DNA of 64,000 bases, from contig CAZBRS010000017.1 of assembly GCA_964494475.1 (NCBI GenBank), positions 1 to 64,000 on the forward strand. The letters are read 5' to 3'. The notes beneath the pieces were generated by a model. That model saw nothing but the letters and a program-made list of their open reading frames with translations, was not told the DNA's origin and did no database searches. This document shows, one piece after another, positions 23,579 through 32,508 of the stretch. Source of the stretch: CAZBRS01 sp964494475 (GTDB taxonomy: Bacteria > Myxococcota_A > UBA9042 > CAZBRS01). The position numbers and the translations under genes are program-made. Position 1 is the stretch's first letter; each line of letters starts with the position of its first letter.

Positions 23579-24574
23579 ATGCCCGGTCTGCTCGATCCGC
23601 TCTGCGTGCGCCACCGCACGCTGCGAAACCGCATCGTCATGCCGCCGCTGTGGTCGGGAAAGGCCGGCCCCGACGGGTTGGCCACCGACGCCCACGTCGC
23701 CTACCATCAGGTGCGCGCCGCCGCCGGGTGCGGCCTGGTCATCGTCGAGCATGCCTTCGTCGACGGGCGCGGTCGGCACACGCCGACGCAGCTGTCGCTG
23801 GCCAGCGACGCCGCGGTGCCCGGCCTCGCGCGCGTCGCGGCGGCCGTCCGGGCCGAGGGGGCGCTCGCGTGCGTCCAGTTGGCCCACGCCGGGTCGAAGG
23901 GCGACCCGGCGGTGTTGGGCCGTGCTCCCGTGGGCCCGTCGGCCGTGGCGCACCCCTACGCGCGCGAGCTCGGCGTGCCCGAGGCGCTCTCGCAGGACGA
24001 GATCGCCGACGTGGTCGAGGCCTTCGCTGCGGCCGCCCGCCGAGCCCGCGACGCGGGGTTCGACGCTGTCGAGGTCCACGCCGCCCACGGCTTCCTGCTG
24101 TCGCAGTTCCTGTCGCCCCTCACGAACTGGCGCGTCGATGCGTACGGCGGGCCGCTCGAGAACCGCGGTCGGCTGCACCTCGAGGTGCTCTGCGCCGTGC
24201 GCGAGGCCGTGGGCCCCGACCTGCTCGTGTTCCTGCGCCTCGGGGGCGCCGACGACACCCCCGGCGGGCTCTCGCTCGACGACACGTGCGCGCTGGCGCC
24301 GCGTCTGGTGGCCGCCGGGCTCGACGTGCTCGATGTCTCGGGGGGGCTGCAGGGCTCCCGGCCCGAGGGCCTCTCCGCGCCGTACTTCTTGCGCTTCTCC
24401 GGGCCCCTGCGGCGCGCCGCAGGCGTGCCCGTGATCGTCACGGGCGGCATCACGGAACCCCGGCAGGCCGACACGCTGGTGCGCGAGGGAGGGGCCGACC
24501 TGGTGGGGGTCGGGCGGGCCATGCTGGCCGAGCCCGATTGGGCGGCGCGGGCCCTGCGCGAGTTGGCCGCGTGA
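23579..24574 (+). CDS. NADH:flavin oxidoreductase, Old Yellow Enzyme family
   Basis: A 331-residue FMN-dependent TIM-barrel enzyme of the OYE type. Visible landmarks are LRNRIVMPPLWSGKAGPDGLATDAHVAYH, CVQLAHAGSKGD, DAVEVHAAHGFLLSQFLSPLTNWRVDAYGGPLENRGR and the C-terminal PVIVTGGITEP...GADLVGVGRAMLAEPDW, which covers the FMN phosphate site. Length is that of a single-domain OYE, without the iron-sulfur and NAD domains of dienoyl-CoA reductase. It reduces activated C=C bonds; the physiological substrate is unknown. The stop overlaps a GTG of the next gene, but that gene probably begins at an ATG 15 bp downstream. Confidence 0.92.
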   Translation: MPGLLDPLCVRHRTLRNRIVMPPLWSGKAGPDGLATDAHVAYHQVRAAAGCGLVIVEHAFVDGRGRHTPTQLSLASDAAVPGLARVAAAVRAEGALACVQLAHAGSKGDPAVLGRAPVGPSAVAHPYARELGVPEALSQDEIADVVEAFAAAARRARDAGFDAVEVHAAHGFLLSQFLSPLTNWRVDAYGGPLENRGRLHLEVLCAVREAVGPDLLVFLRLGGADDTPGGLSLDDTCALAPRLVAAGLDVLDVSGGLQGSRPEGLSAPYFLRFSGPLRRAAGVPVIVTGGITEPRQADTLVREGGADLVGVGRAMLAEPDWAARALRELAA

Positions 24575-24588
24575 AGCGGGAGCAGACG

Positions 24589-26085
24589 ATGGTCGGGCGA
24601 TGGGACGTACGAAGGCTCTGGATCGTGGGGTGGGCCGTGGGCCTGCTGCTGGCCTGCGGAGGCGAGGAGGGCCAGCAGTCGACCCACCGCGCCTGCGACG
24701 AGGGCGAGGTCGTGCGCTGCGCCTGCCCCGACGGTGTCGACGGGCTGAAGCAGTGCGACGCGGCCACGGGCGAATTCGGCGACTGCCAGTGCGGGGGTGC
24801 GCCGCACGACGTCCTCGTCGGTGACGCCGCTCCGGACGGGCCGGGCGGGGGCGACGCAGCCCCCGAGGCGACGGACGTCCCCGACGCTCCCGACGGTGCC
24901 CCCGACGCTCCCGACGACGCCCCCTGCGTGCCTGCGTGCGGGGGCCGGACGTGCGGGCCCGATGGCTGCGGGGGCGCCTGCGGCGCTTGTGGCGACGGCC
25001 AGACCTGCCTCGAGGGGGGCTGCGCGTCGGGCACGTGCGGTGCGGCCAACCCGGCTCCCGCGGGCACGCTGCAGACCAGCGTGGCCCCCCTGTCGTTCGA
25101 CACGGTGACCGCAGCGCTCGTGCACAAACGCGACGTCGACGCCTGGGAGGACGGCTGCCTGGTCAGCGTCGAGCTCACGTTCCTGCGCGGCAGCGGGTGC
25201 CGCCTCGTCGCGCGCTCCGGCGGGGCGTACGACGCCGACGGGCGGCTCGGCCTCCTCGACGTGGTCTTCGTGGCCGACTCGCAGTGCCCCGGGTTCGACG
25301 ACGCCGACGAGGGCGAGTACCACGGCGGGTCCGCCGATCTCTCGGGGAGCCTGACGTCGGGCGTGACCACCATCCCCGGCGCCGACGTGACCGAGGCCTG
25401 CCTCTCGACGACCCTCGTGCTCGCGCTCGAGGGCACGCTCACGAGCACGTGGGGGGCGAAGGAGTTGGTCCTCGCCCCGACCACGCTCGAGGTGACGGGC
25501 GAGTTCGTCTCGACGGGCTCCTACGCCGTGTCGTGTCCCTGCGTGCCCGACTGCTCCGGTCGCGCGTGCGGCGACGATGGCTGCGGCGGTTCGTGCGGGG
25601 CGTGCGGGGGCCAGGACGCCTGCGTCACGGGCTCGTGCGTCTGCCAGCCGGCCTGCGCGGGCCGGGAGTGCGGCCCCGACGGCTGCGGGGCGACCTGCGG
25701 CTCGTGCGCCGCGGGCTATCTCTGCGGCCCCGACGGCGCCTGCGAGCTCGACTGCACGCCGCAGCCCGTGTCGCCGTGCACCGTGACCTTCCAGGTCCCC
25801 GTCACGCTCGAGGTGCCCCAGGACTACGTGTGGGTCACCGGCTCGTTCACCGGCTGGGCCGAGTCGCAGGAGGCGGGCGCGCTGGCGCTCCAACTCACGG
25901 CGGGCGAAGCGTGGCGCGCCGAGGTGGCCGTGCCCGCGGGACCGTACGAGTACAAGTACCTGGTCAAGTGGCCCGATACGCTGCAGCAATGGTGCGTGGT
26001 CGACGCCCTCGGCCAGTTCGAGTGCACCGGCTCGCCGAACCTGACCGGCGTGGCGGCCTGCGGCACCACCAACCCCTGCAATTGA
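24589..26085 (+). CDS. Cys-rich surface lipoprotein with C-terminal CBM20/48-like domain
   Basis: A 498-residue lipoprotein. The signal peptide ends GLLLACGG, followed by an Asp/Ala/Pro tether. Three EGF-like modules with the core CGPDGCGG or CGDDGCGG, each carrying six or more Cys, bracket a ~190-residue domain of unknown type. The last ~100 residues (FQVPVTLEVPQDYVWVTGSFTGW ... GPYEYKYLVKWP) resemble the starch/glycogen-binding CBM20/CBM48 fold. A role in binding or sensing polysaccharide at the surface is an inference. GGGAG stands 6 bases before the ATG at 24589. The gene lies directly after the OYE gene and 17 bp before another Cys-rich lipoprotein. Confidence 0.75.
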   Translation: MVGRWDVRRLWIVGWAVGLLLACGGEEGQQSTHRACDEGEVVRCACPDGVDGLKQCDAATGEFGDCQCGGAPHDVLVGDAAPDGPGGGDAAPEATDVPDAPDGAPDAPDDAPCVPACGGRTCGPDGCGGACGACGDGQTCLEGGCASGTCGAANPAPAGTLQTSVAPLSFDTVTAALVHKRDVDAWEDGCLVSVELTFLRGSGCRLVARSGGAYDADGRLGLLDVVFVADSQCPGFDDADEGEYHGGSADLSGSLTSGVTTIPGADVTEACLSTTLVLALEGTLTSTWGAKELVLAPTTLEVTGEFVSTGSYAVSCPCVPDCSGRACGDDGCGGSCGACGGQDACVTGSCVCQPACAGRECGPDGCGATCGSCAAGYLCGPDGACELDCTPQPVSPCTVTFQVPVTLEVPQDYVWVTGSFTGWAESQEAGALALQLTAGEAWRAEVAVPAGPYEYKYLVKWPDTLQQWCVVDALGQFECTGSPNLTGVAACGTTNPCN

Positions 26086-26102
26086 ACCCGAGGAGCCAGC
26101 CC

Positions 26103-27917
26103 ATGGACACGACCCTTCGCTCCCTCCTGGTCGCGCTCGTCGCGTTCGTCGCCCTGCCCGCGTGCGGCGGAGGTGAAGGCGGCGTCGGGCCCGCTGACGA
26201 CACCTCGGCCCAGCTCGATTGGAGCTCCCCGGACCAGGCCTCGGCCGACGCCGCTCCCGCCGACGCCGGACCCGACGCGTCGACGGACGCTCCCTCCGAG
26301 ACCGGCACCGAACCCAGCCCCGAGCCTGCCATCGACGCGATCGTCGAGGTGGCCGACGACGGGCAGGTCGCCGACGGTCCGGGCCCCGGCGACGCCGAGG
26401 TCGGCGAGACGACGCCGGTCGCCGAGTGCGGCGACGAGGTCTGCGACTTCGGCGAGAACTGTGCGACCTGCCCCGGCGACTGCGGCGCGTGCCCCTGGTG
26501 CGGCGACGGCGACTGCCACGGCACCGAGAGCTGCGAGACCTGCCTCGCCGACTGCGGCGAGTGCGACCCCGTCTGCGGCGACGACGCCTGCACCGGTGAC
26601 GAGACCTGCGCCGAGTGCCCCGCCGACTGTGACGAGTGCCCGGCCAGTTGCCCGAACGAGGACTGTGACGCCGGCGAAGACTGCCACACGTGCGCGGCCG
26701 ACTGCGGCGCGTGCCCCACCTGCGGCGACGACGAGTGCAACGGCGACGAGGCCTGCGGAACGTGCGCCCTCGACTGCGGCGCGTGCCCCGCGTGCCCCGA
26801 CGGCGCGTGCAACGGCGACGAGGACTGCGCCTCGTGCACCTACGACTGCGGGCCCTGCCAGCCCTGGTGCGGCGACACGACCTGCAACGGCGACGAAGAC
26901 TGCGCGACGTGCCCCGGCGACTGCGGCGTGTGCTCGCTCGACTGCGGCGCCGGCGGCTGCACGCCCGGCGAGACCTGCGACAACTGTCCGGCTGACTGCG
27001 GGAGCTGCCCCTCCACGGTCTCGTTCACGCCCTACTGGACCGAGACGTTGAGCGGGCCCATCGTGGCCGGCCAGAAGCTCCGAATGCGCTACGACGGGAG
27101 CCGCCTGCCGAACTGCCGCGGCTGGAAGTACGGCTTCCCGGCCTGGAGCCTGCTGCTCTACTACTCGTTCGACCTGGCCGGGCCCTCGACCTACGTGCCC
27201 ATGTTCGAGAAGAGCCCCGTGACCGGCGACCTGGAGCCCGTCGAGCCCGTGCTCGACGTGCCGGCCGGCGCCACCGACGTGTGGTTCTGGGCCACCAACA
27301 ACGACGCGTTCGGGTGCTCCGAGTGGGACTCCGACTACGGCAAGAACTACCACTTCCCGGTGTTCGCCGCCGCCACCGTCAGCCAGGACGTCACGTGGGC
27401 GGGCCAGGTGAACTTCGTGCGCGTGACCGACGGCGGGTACGACCTGCTGGGCGACGTGGACCCCGCCTTCTACTGGGCCTCGATGGGGGGCTCCGAGGTG
27501 GCGACCTACGTGCAGATCGAGGTGTACGTGCCCGGCGTCACCGACCGCGCCTACGCCGATGACAACGTCACGCGCGAGGTCGCCAACACCGCGCTGCTGG
27601 CCTCGCGGCGCTCCGACGCCTACCCCGGCGGCCAGCCGGGGGCGGCCTTGAAGCTCCTGCCCCTCGAGTACCTGGCGCGCGCCGGCAACAACTTCGTGTA
27701 CCGCTGGTTCCCCGCGTCGCTGACCTACAACGTCGACCCCCAGCACGTGCCCGACGGGGCCTACCGCTACCGCTACGAGGTGGCCACTGCGCAGGGGGCG
27801 GGCGTCACCGTCGTCGGCAAGCCGGGCGCCAACGACGAGTACCGCCTCATGGTCCTCGCCCAGACCACGGCGTGCGCGCTCTTTCCCTACAATCCCCCGG
27901 CCGGCTGGTGCCCCTGA
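26103..27917 (+). CDS. surface lipoprotein with eight Cys-knot-like repeats
   Basis: A 604-residue lipoprotein with lipobox LPAC (Cys21) and an acidic, Asp/Ala/Pro-rich tether to residue ~105. Residues 109-302 hold eight tandem ~24-residue repeats of the form CGDxxCxGDExCxxCxxDCGxC, 48 cysteines in all. The remaining ~300 residues (SFTPYWTETLSGPIVAGQKLRMRYDGSRLPNC onward) look like one or two beta-rich domains with aromatic patches. They recall uncharacterised myxobacterial secreted domains, but I cannot name a family with confidence. It is probably co-transcribed with the CBM lipoprotein upstream. The repeats may bind metal or form a rigid disulfide rod. Confidence 0.75.
   Translation: MDTTLRSLLVALVAFVALPACGGGEGGVGPADDTSAQLDWSSPDQASADAAPADAGPDASTDAPSETGTEPSPEPAIDAIVEVADDGQVADGPGPGDAEVGETTPVAECGDEVCDFGENCATCPGDCGACPWCGDGDCHGTESCETCLADCGECDPVCGDDACTGDETCAECPADCDECPASCPNEDCDAGEDCHTCAADCGACPTCGDDECNGDEACGTCALDCGACPACPDGACNGDEDCASCTYDCGPCQPWCGDTTCNGDEDCATCPGDCGVCSLDCGAGGCTPGETCDNCPADCGSCPSTVSFTPYWTETLSGPIVAGQKLRMRYDGSRLPNCRGWKYGFPAWSLLLYYSFDLAGPSTYVPMFEKSPVTGDLEPVEPVLDVPAGATDVWFWATNNDAFGCSEWDSDYGKNYHFPVFAAATVSQDVTWAGQVNFVRVTDGGYDLLGDVDPAFYWASMGGSEVATYVQIEVYVPGVTDRAYADDNVTREVANTALLASRRSDAYPGGQPGAALKLLPLEYLARAGNNFVYRWFPASLTYNVDPQHVPDGAYRYRYEVATAQGAGVTVVGKPGANDEYRLMVLAQTTACALFPYNPPAGWCP
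26427..27008 (+). repeat. eight tandem Cys-rich coding repeats
   Basis: About 72 bp per unit, recognisable in DNA by repeated TGCGGCGAC...GACTGCGGC blocks. Protein units start at residues 109, 133, 158, 183, 207, 231, 256 and 281 of the lipoprotein. Confidence 0.85.
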
Positions 27918-28012
27918 GCCGTGCCCGTCAGCCCCCCTGGCTCGGCGCCGATGCGTTGAATCTTGAATCGAAACCGACTCGAGAATCTCGCACGTTCAGT
28001 CGAGGAAAAGCA

Positions 28013-28041
28013 TTGACACCCTACGCCGGCTCCTGTAGACA
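28013..28041 (+). promoter_or_regulatory. sigma70-type promoter of the multiheme cytochrome gene
   Basis: A perfect TTGACA (28013-28018), a 17-bp spacer and TAGACA (28036-28041) preceded by TG. The predicted start near 28048 gives a ~40-base leader that contains a short GGCCC/GGGCC hairpin and a GAGGAGG ribosome-binding site. The surrounding 150 bases are clearly more AT-rich than the window average. Confidence 0.65.
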
Positions 28042-28086
28042 GCGAACTATATTCGGCCCCTGGAAGGGCCGCACGAGGAGGAGCGC

Positions 28087-31000
28087 ATGAAGTTGGTACG
28101 CGTGGTGTTCGGGGTGGCTGTGATCGGGTTGCTGGGCGCCTGTGGCGCCTCCAAGGGAGACCAGGGAGCGGCGGGCGCCGACGGCACGTCGTGCACCGTC
28201 ACCGCCAACGACGACGGGACCGCCACCATCGCGTGCGCCGAGGGCACCACGGTGACGGTGGCCAATGGCGTCAAGGGCGACAAGGGCGACCCCGGCGACC
28301 CCGGCGATCCCGGCGAACCCGGCGAGCCCGGCGACAAGGGTGACAAGGGCGACGACGGCCTCGACGGCGCGTCGTGCACCATCGTCGACAACCTCGACGG
28401 CACGAAGACCATCACCTGCGGCGACACCACCGTTCAGGTGTTCGACGGCGCCGATGGCGACGACGGCGCCGACGGCGCGTCGTGCACGGTCGTCGACGAC
28501 GGCCAGGGCACCAAGACCATCACCTGCGGCGACGACAGCGTCACCGTGACCGACGGCGCCAAGGGCGCCGATGGCGAAGACGGCGTCGACGGCGACGACG
28601 GCGTCGACGGCGATGACGGCGCGTCGTGCACCATCGTCGACAACCTCGACGGCACGAAGACCATCACCTGCGGCGCGACCAGCGTGACCGTGAAGGACGG
28701 CGCGAAGGGCGACAAGGGCGACGACGGCGCCGACGGCGACGACGGCACGTCGTGCACCGTGGTCGACAACACCAATGGCACCAAGACCATCACGTGCGGG
28801 GCGACCAGCGTCACCGTCAACGACGGCGCCGACGGCGCCGACGGCGACGACGGCACGTCGTGCACCGTGGTCGACAACCTCGACGGCACCAAGACCATCA
28901 CCTGCGGCGTCACCACCGTGGTGGTCAACGACGGCGCCAAGGGCGAGAAGGGCGACTCGTGCACCGTCACCGACAACGGCAACGGCGTAAAGACCGTCAC
29001 CTGCGAAGACGGCACCGAGGCCACCCTCAACGACGGCGACGACGGCGTGGGCTGCACCGTGGTCGACAACGGCGACGGCACCAAGACCATCACCTGCGCG
29101 AGTGGCAGCGTCACGGTCGCCGACGGCGCCACCGGACCCTCGGCCGCGTACGTCGTGAACATCGCCGCCGAGATCCCGGCGTCGTTGACCGCCTCGATCA
29201 CCAGCATCACGATCGCCAGCCCGCCCGTGGTCAAGTTCACGGTCAAGGACAACTTCGGCCGCGGGGTGGTGGGTCTGAAGGCCGGCTCGACGGGCGGCAA
29301 CCTGCGCTTCTCGCTCGCGAAGCTCGTAGCCGCCAACGCCGACACCGGCGAGCCCGCGGACTGGGACTCCTACACGCGCAGCAGCAGCGGCAGCCCCTCC
29401 TACGATCGCACAGGCCCGCTGGTCGACTACGGTACCGGCGCCTACCAGTACACTTTCGCGGCCGACGTGACCACCGTGGCGGCTGCTCCCTGGGATCCGA
29501 ACGCCACGACGCGTCTTGCCATCCAGTTCACGGGCTCGACGGCGGCCGGCGCGGTGCCCTACCTCAACGCGACCACCGACTTCATCCCGGCCACCGGCGC
29601 GGCGCCCGATGCCGCCAACAACCATGTGGTCGTGACCACCGCGGCCTGCAACGAGTGCCACGATCAGATCACCGTGCACGGCTCGCGCGTCGAGGCCAAG
29701 TACTGCGTCATGTGCCACAACCCCGACCTGGGCGACGAGGCCGACATGGCCCACATGACCCACGCCATCCACGCGGCCCACAAGCGCCACGCCGACGGCG
29801 CGCCCGAGTACGAGCTCGGCGGCCACGCGTACGGCGAGGTCACCTACCCGCAGGCGCTCAATCACTGCAAGAAGTGCCACGACGGCGCGACCTCGGCCCA
29901 GGGCGACAACTGGAAGAACTTCCCGACCNNNNNNNNNNNNNNNNNNNNNNNNNNNNNNNNNNNNNNNNNNNNNNNNNNNNNNNNNNNNNNNNNNNNNNNN
30001 NNNNNNNNNNNNNNNNNNNNNNNNNNNNATCGTCTTCAAGATCGGCTGCACCAAGGACGGCGTGGTCTGCAACACCGCCGCGCTGCCCATCGACCTCGCG
30101 ACCCTGCCCGGCGACGTCACCGGCGGCCCGAGCTTCCTCTTGACCCACATGTCGAACCCGGGCGACCCGCTCGTGACGTCGGGCGACTACGACAACCTGG
30201 GCTACACCCTGTCGGGCACGGCCAACACCAACACCCAGCCGCTCAGCGTGTCGCTCGCCAACCTGCGCGACGGCACCAAGGGCACCCTCTCCGCCCCCGA
30301 CGCCAACGGCTACTACACCGCCACGCTCTCGGGCACCAACGCCTTCCCGGCCGGCTCGGTGATGCGCACCGTCGTGCTGCAGGGCTACTTCTCCCAGAAG
30401 GACGTCACCACCAAGGACTGGACCAGCCCCCCGACGGTCGTAGCCTCACTGGGTCGCCACACCGTGTCGGTACTGAAGACCGTGACCGGCGACGCCGGCC
30501 GTCGTACCGTCGTCGACAGCGCCAAGTGCGGCAACTGCCACGAGTGGTTCGAAGGCCACGGCGGCAACCGCGTGTACACCGCCGACATGTGCGCGGCGTG
30601 CCACGTGCCCGCGCTCACCTCCAGCGGCCGCCAGGCCGACCCCGCCACCGTGCAGGCCCGCCTGCTCACGGCCGGCGGCACCCAGTGGGACCTGGACCGC
30701 GACGGCGTGTGCGACCTCGACGCCGACGTGGCTCTGAGCGAAGACAAGAACGTCGACGGGCTCTGCGACGTGCGCGACGCCATGGTGGCCCGGGGTTACG
30801 ACCCGGCGAACCCGCTGACCTTCCCCGAGGAGTCGCAGAACCTGAAGGACCTGATCCACGGCATCCACGGCGCGGCGGCACGCGGCGAGACCACCTTCGA
30901 CTTCGTGCGCGACCGTGGCTCCAGCGGCGTGTTCTACTACGACTTCAGCGAGATCACGTACCCGCAGTACCAGCTCTCGAACTGCCTGGCCTGCCACAAG

Positions 31001-31321
31001 CCCGGCACCTTCGACCCCGAGTTGGTCGAGACCGCGGCCGACTCGGCGCAGATGGTCGCCGGCGCCAGCTACCCGGCCGACACGCGCACCGAGATCCTCG
31101 CCGCGCGGCGGACCACGCCGAACGCCAGCGACTTCGTGAGCACGCCCATCACGGCCACGTGCTCGGGCTGCCACACGAGCGAGCTCGCGGTCATGCACAT
31201 GGAGCAGAACGGTGGCGTGTACGGCATGCGCCGCGACAGCATCACCGAGACCGAGACGTGCACGATCTGCCACGGCGTAGGCCGCCAGGCCGACGTCACC
31301 ATGACGCACCCCGGTCTGTAG
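28087..31321 (+). CDS. OmcA/MtrC-family multiheme c-type cytochrome with collagen-like N-terminal stalk, split by a gap
   Basis: Lipoprotein (lipobox LLGAC, Cys19). Residues ~25-355 contain eight modules of the type SCTVVDNxDGTKTITC, each joined by Gly-X-Y collagen-like runs (GDKGDPGDPGDPGEPG). From about residue 355 the sequence follows the OmcA/MtrC decaheme family (AAEIPASLTASITSITIASPPVVKF). CxxCH motifs start at residues 521, 540 and 594 before the gap. After it, CGNCH, CAACH, CLACH, CSGCH and CTICH start at bases 30527, 30590, 30983, 31160 and 31259. Eight haems are seen; two are expected in the gap. The frame differs across the 100 Ns, which are a placeholder. Expected role: electron transfer at the outer cell surface. 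Confidence 0.88.
28174..29150 (+). repeat. collagen-like and disulfide-module coding repeats
   Basis: Eight imperfect repeats of roughly 100-130 bp, each containing a TCGTGCACC...ACCAAGACCATCACCTGC block followed by GGCGAC/GGCGCC-rich Gly-X-Y coding. Unit length varies through the number of Gly-X-Y triplets. The regular GC-rich structure may explain the assembly difficulty nearby. Confidence 0.8.
29929..30028. other. 100-N scaffold gap with real missing sequence
   Basis: Exactly 100 Ns and no duplicated flanks, unlike the first gap. Coding frames before and after do not agree modulo 3, so the true gap length differs from 100. It falls where family members carry further haem-binding motifs. 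Confidence 0.9.
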
Positions 31322-31398
31322 TTCCTCCCTCCGCTTTCCCCCTTGTCGACCCGCCCGCGACCGACTAAGACGGTAGCGAACCTTCGGGAGCTGCCATC

Positions 31399-32508
31399 AT
31401 GGACGACAAGGTCTTCTGGGTCCCGTTCGACACCATGGAAGCCTTCATGCGCGACGTCTTCGTCGGCGTGGGGGTGCCGGCCGACGACGCGGCGGTCTGC
31501 GCCGAGATCCTCATCACGTCGGACAAGCGCGGCATCGACAGCCACGGCATCGGGCGCCTGAAGCCCATCTACATCGACCGCATCCGCGAGGGCATCCAGC
31601 ACCCCGTCACGAACTTCGAGGTCGTGAAGGACGAAGGCGCCACCGCGGTCATCGACGGCCACGACGGGATGGGGCACGTGATCGGCAAGCGCGCCATGCA
31701 GATGGCCATCGACAAGGCCAAGCAGTACGGCCTGGGCATGACCGTGGTGCGCAACAGCACGCACTACGGCATCGCGGGGTACTTCTCGCTCATGGCCATC
31801 GAGAACGGCCAGATCGGCCTCACGGGCACCAACGCCCGGCCGTCGATCGCGCCCACCTTCGGCGTCGAGAACATGCTGGGCACGAACCCCCTGACGTTCG
31901 GCTGCCCCACCGACGAGGAGTTCCCCTTCGTCATCGACTGCGCGACCTCGGTCACGCAGCGCGGCAAGATCGAGGTGTACGCGCGCCTCGACAAGAAGAT
32001 GCCCGAGGGCTGGGTCATCGGCAACGACGGCACCTCGCGCACCGACCCGCACCAGACGCTGAAGGACCTCGTCGCCGGCACCGCCGCGCTCACGCCCCTG
32101 GGCGGACTCGGCGAGACCACCGGCGGCTACAAGGGCTACGGCTACGCCACCATGGTCGAGATCCTGTCGGCCGCGCTGCAGAACGGCAGCTACCTGAAGA
32201 CGCTGCTCGGCTACGAAGACGGCCAGAAGGTGCCCTACCACCTGGGGCACTGGTTCCTCGCGATCGACGTGGCGCACTTCGTTCCCCTGCCCATCTTCAA
32301 GGCCATCGCCGGCGACATCTGCCGGCAGCTCCGCGCGTCGCAGAAGGCCCCGGGCGCCGATCGCATCTGGACGGCGGGCGAGAAGGAGCACGACGCCTGG
32401 GTCTACCGCCAGGACAAGGGCGTGCCCGTGAACGCGCCGCTCGTGAAGGACTGCAACACCCTGCGCGCCGAGCTCGGGCTCACGAGCTACCGCTTCCCGT
32501 GGGATTGA
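31399..32508 (+). CDS. malate/L-lactate dehydrogenase family oxidoreductase (COG2055)
   Basis: A 369-residue NAD(P)-dependent dehydrogenase of the Ldh2/ComC/YlbC type, unrelated to classical Rossmann LDH. Landmarks are SDKRGIDSHGIGRLK (catalytic His region), GHDGMGHVIGKRAM, VRNSTHYGIAGYFS, GTNPLTFGCPT and GGYKGYGYATMVEIL. Substrates in the family include malate, lactate, sulfolactate, ureidoglycolate and 2,3-diketogulonate, so the exact reaction cannot be assigned. GGGAG lies before the ATG. The next gene starts inside this one with a 10-bp overlap. Confidence 0.9.
   Translation: MDDKVFWVPFDTMEAFMRDVFVGVGVPADDAAVCAEILITSDKRGIDSHGIGRLKPIYIDRIREGIQHPVTNFEVVKDEGATAVIDGHDGMGHVIGKRAMQMAIDKAKQYGLGMTVVRNSTHYGIAGYFSLMAIENGQIGLTGTNARPSIAPTFGVENMLGTNPLTFGCPTDEEFPFVIDCATSVTQRGKIEVYARLDKKMPEGWVIGNDGTSRTDPHQTLKDLVAGTAALTPLGGLGETTGGYKGYGYATMVEILSAALQNGSYLKTLLGYEDGQKVPYHLGHWFLAIDVAHFVPLPIFKAIAGDICRQLRASQKAPGADRIWTAGEKEHDAWVYRQDKGVPVNAPLVKDCNTLRAELGLTSYRFPWD

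Noticed and set aside
23359..24588. Long N-terminal extension of the CBM lipoprotein through the OYE region
   Set aside because: This is an alternate-frame shadow of the OYE gene; the signal peptide and ribosome-binding site fix the lipoprotein start at 24589.
28021..30150. 700-codon minus-strand frame rich in Val/Gly/Ala repeats
   Set aside because: It is the antisense of the collagen-like repeats and crosses the N gap; its repetitiveness comes from the coding strand.
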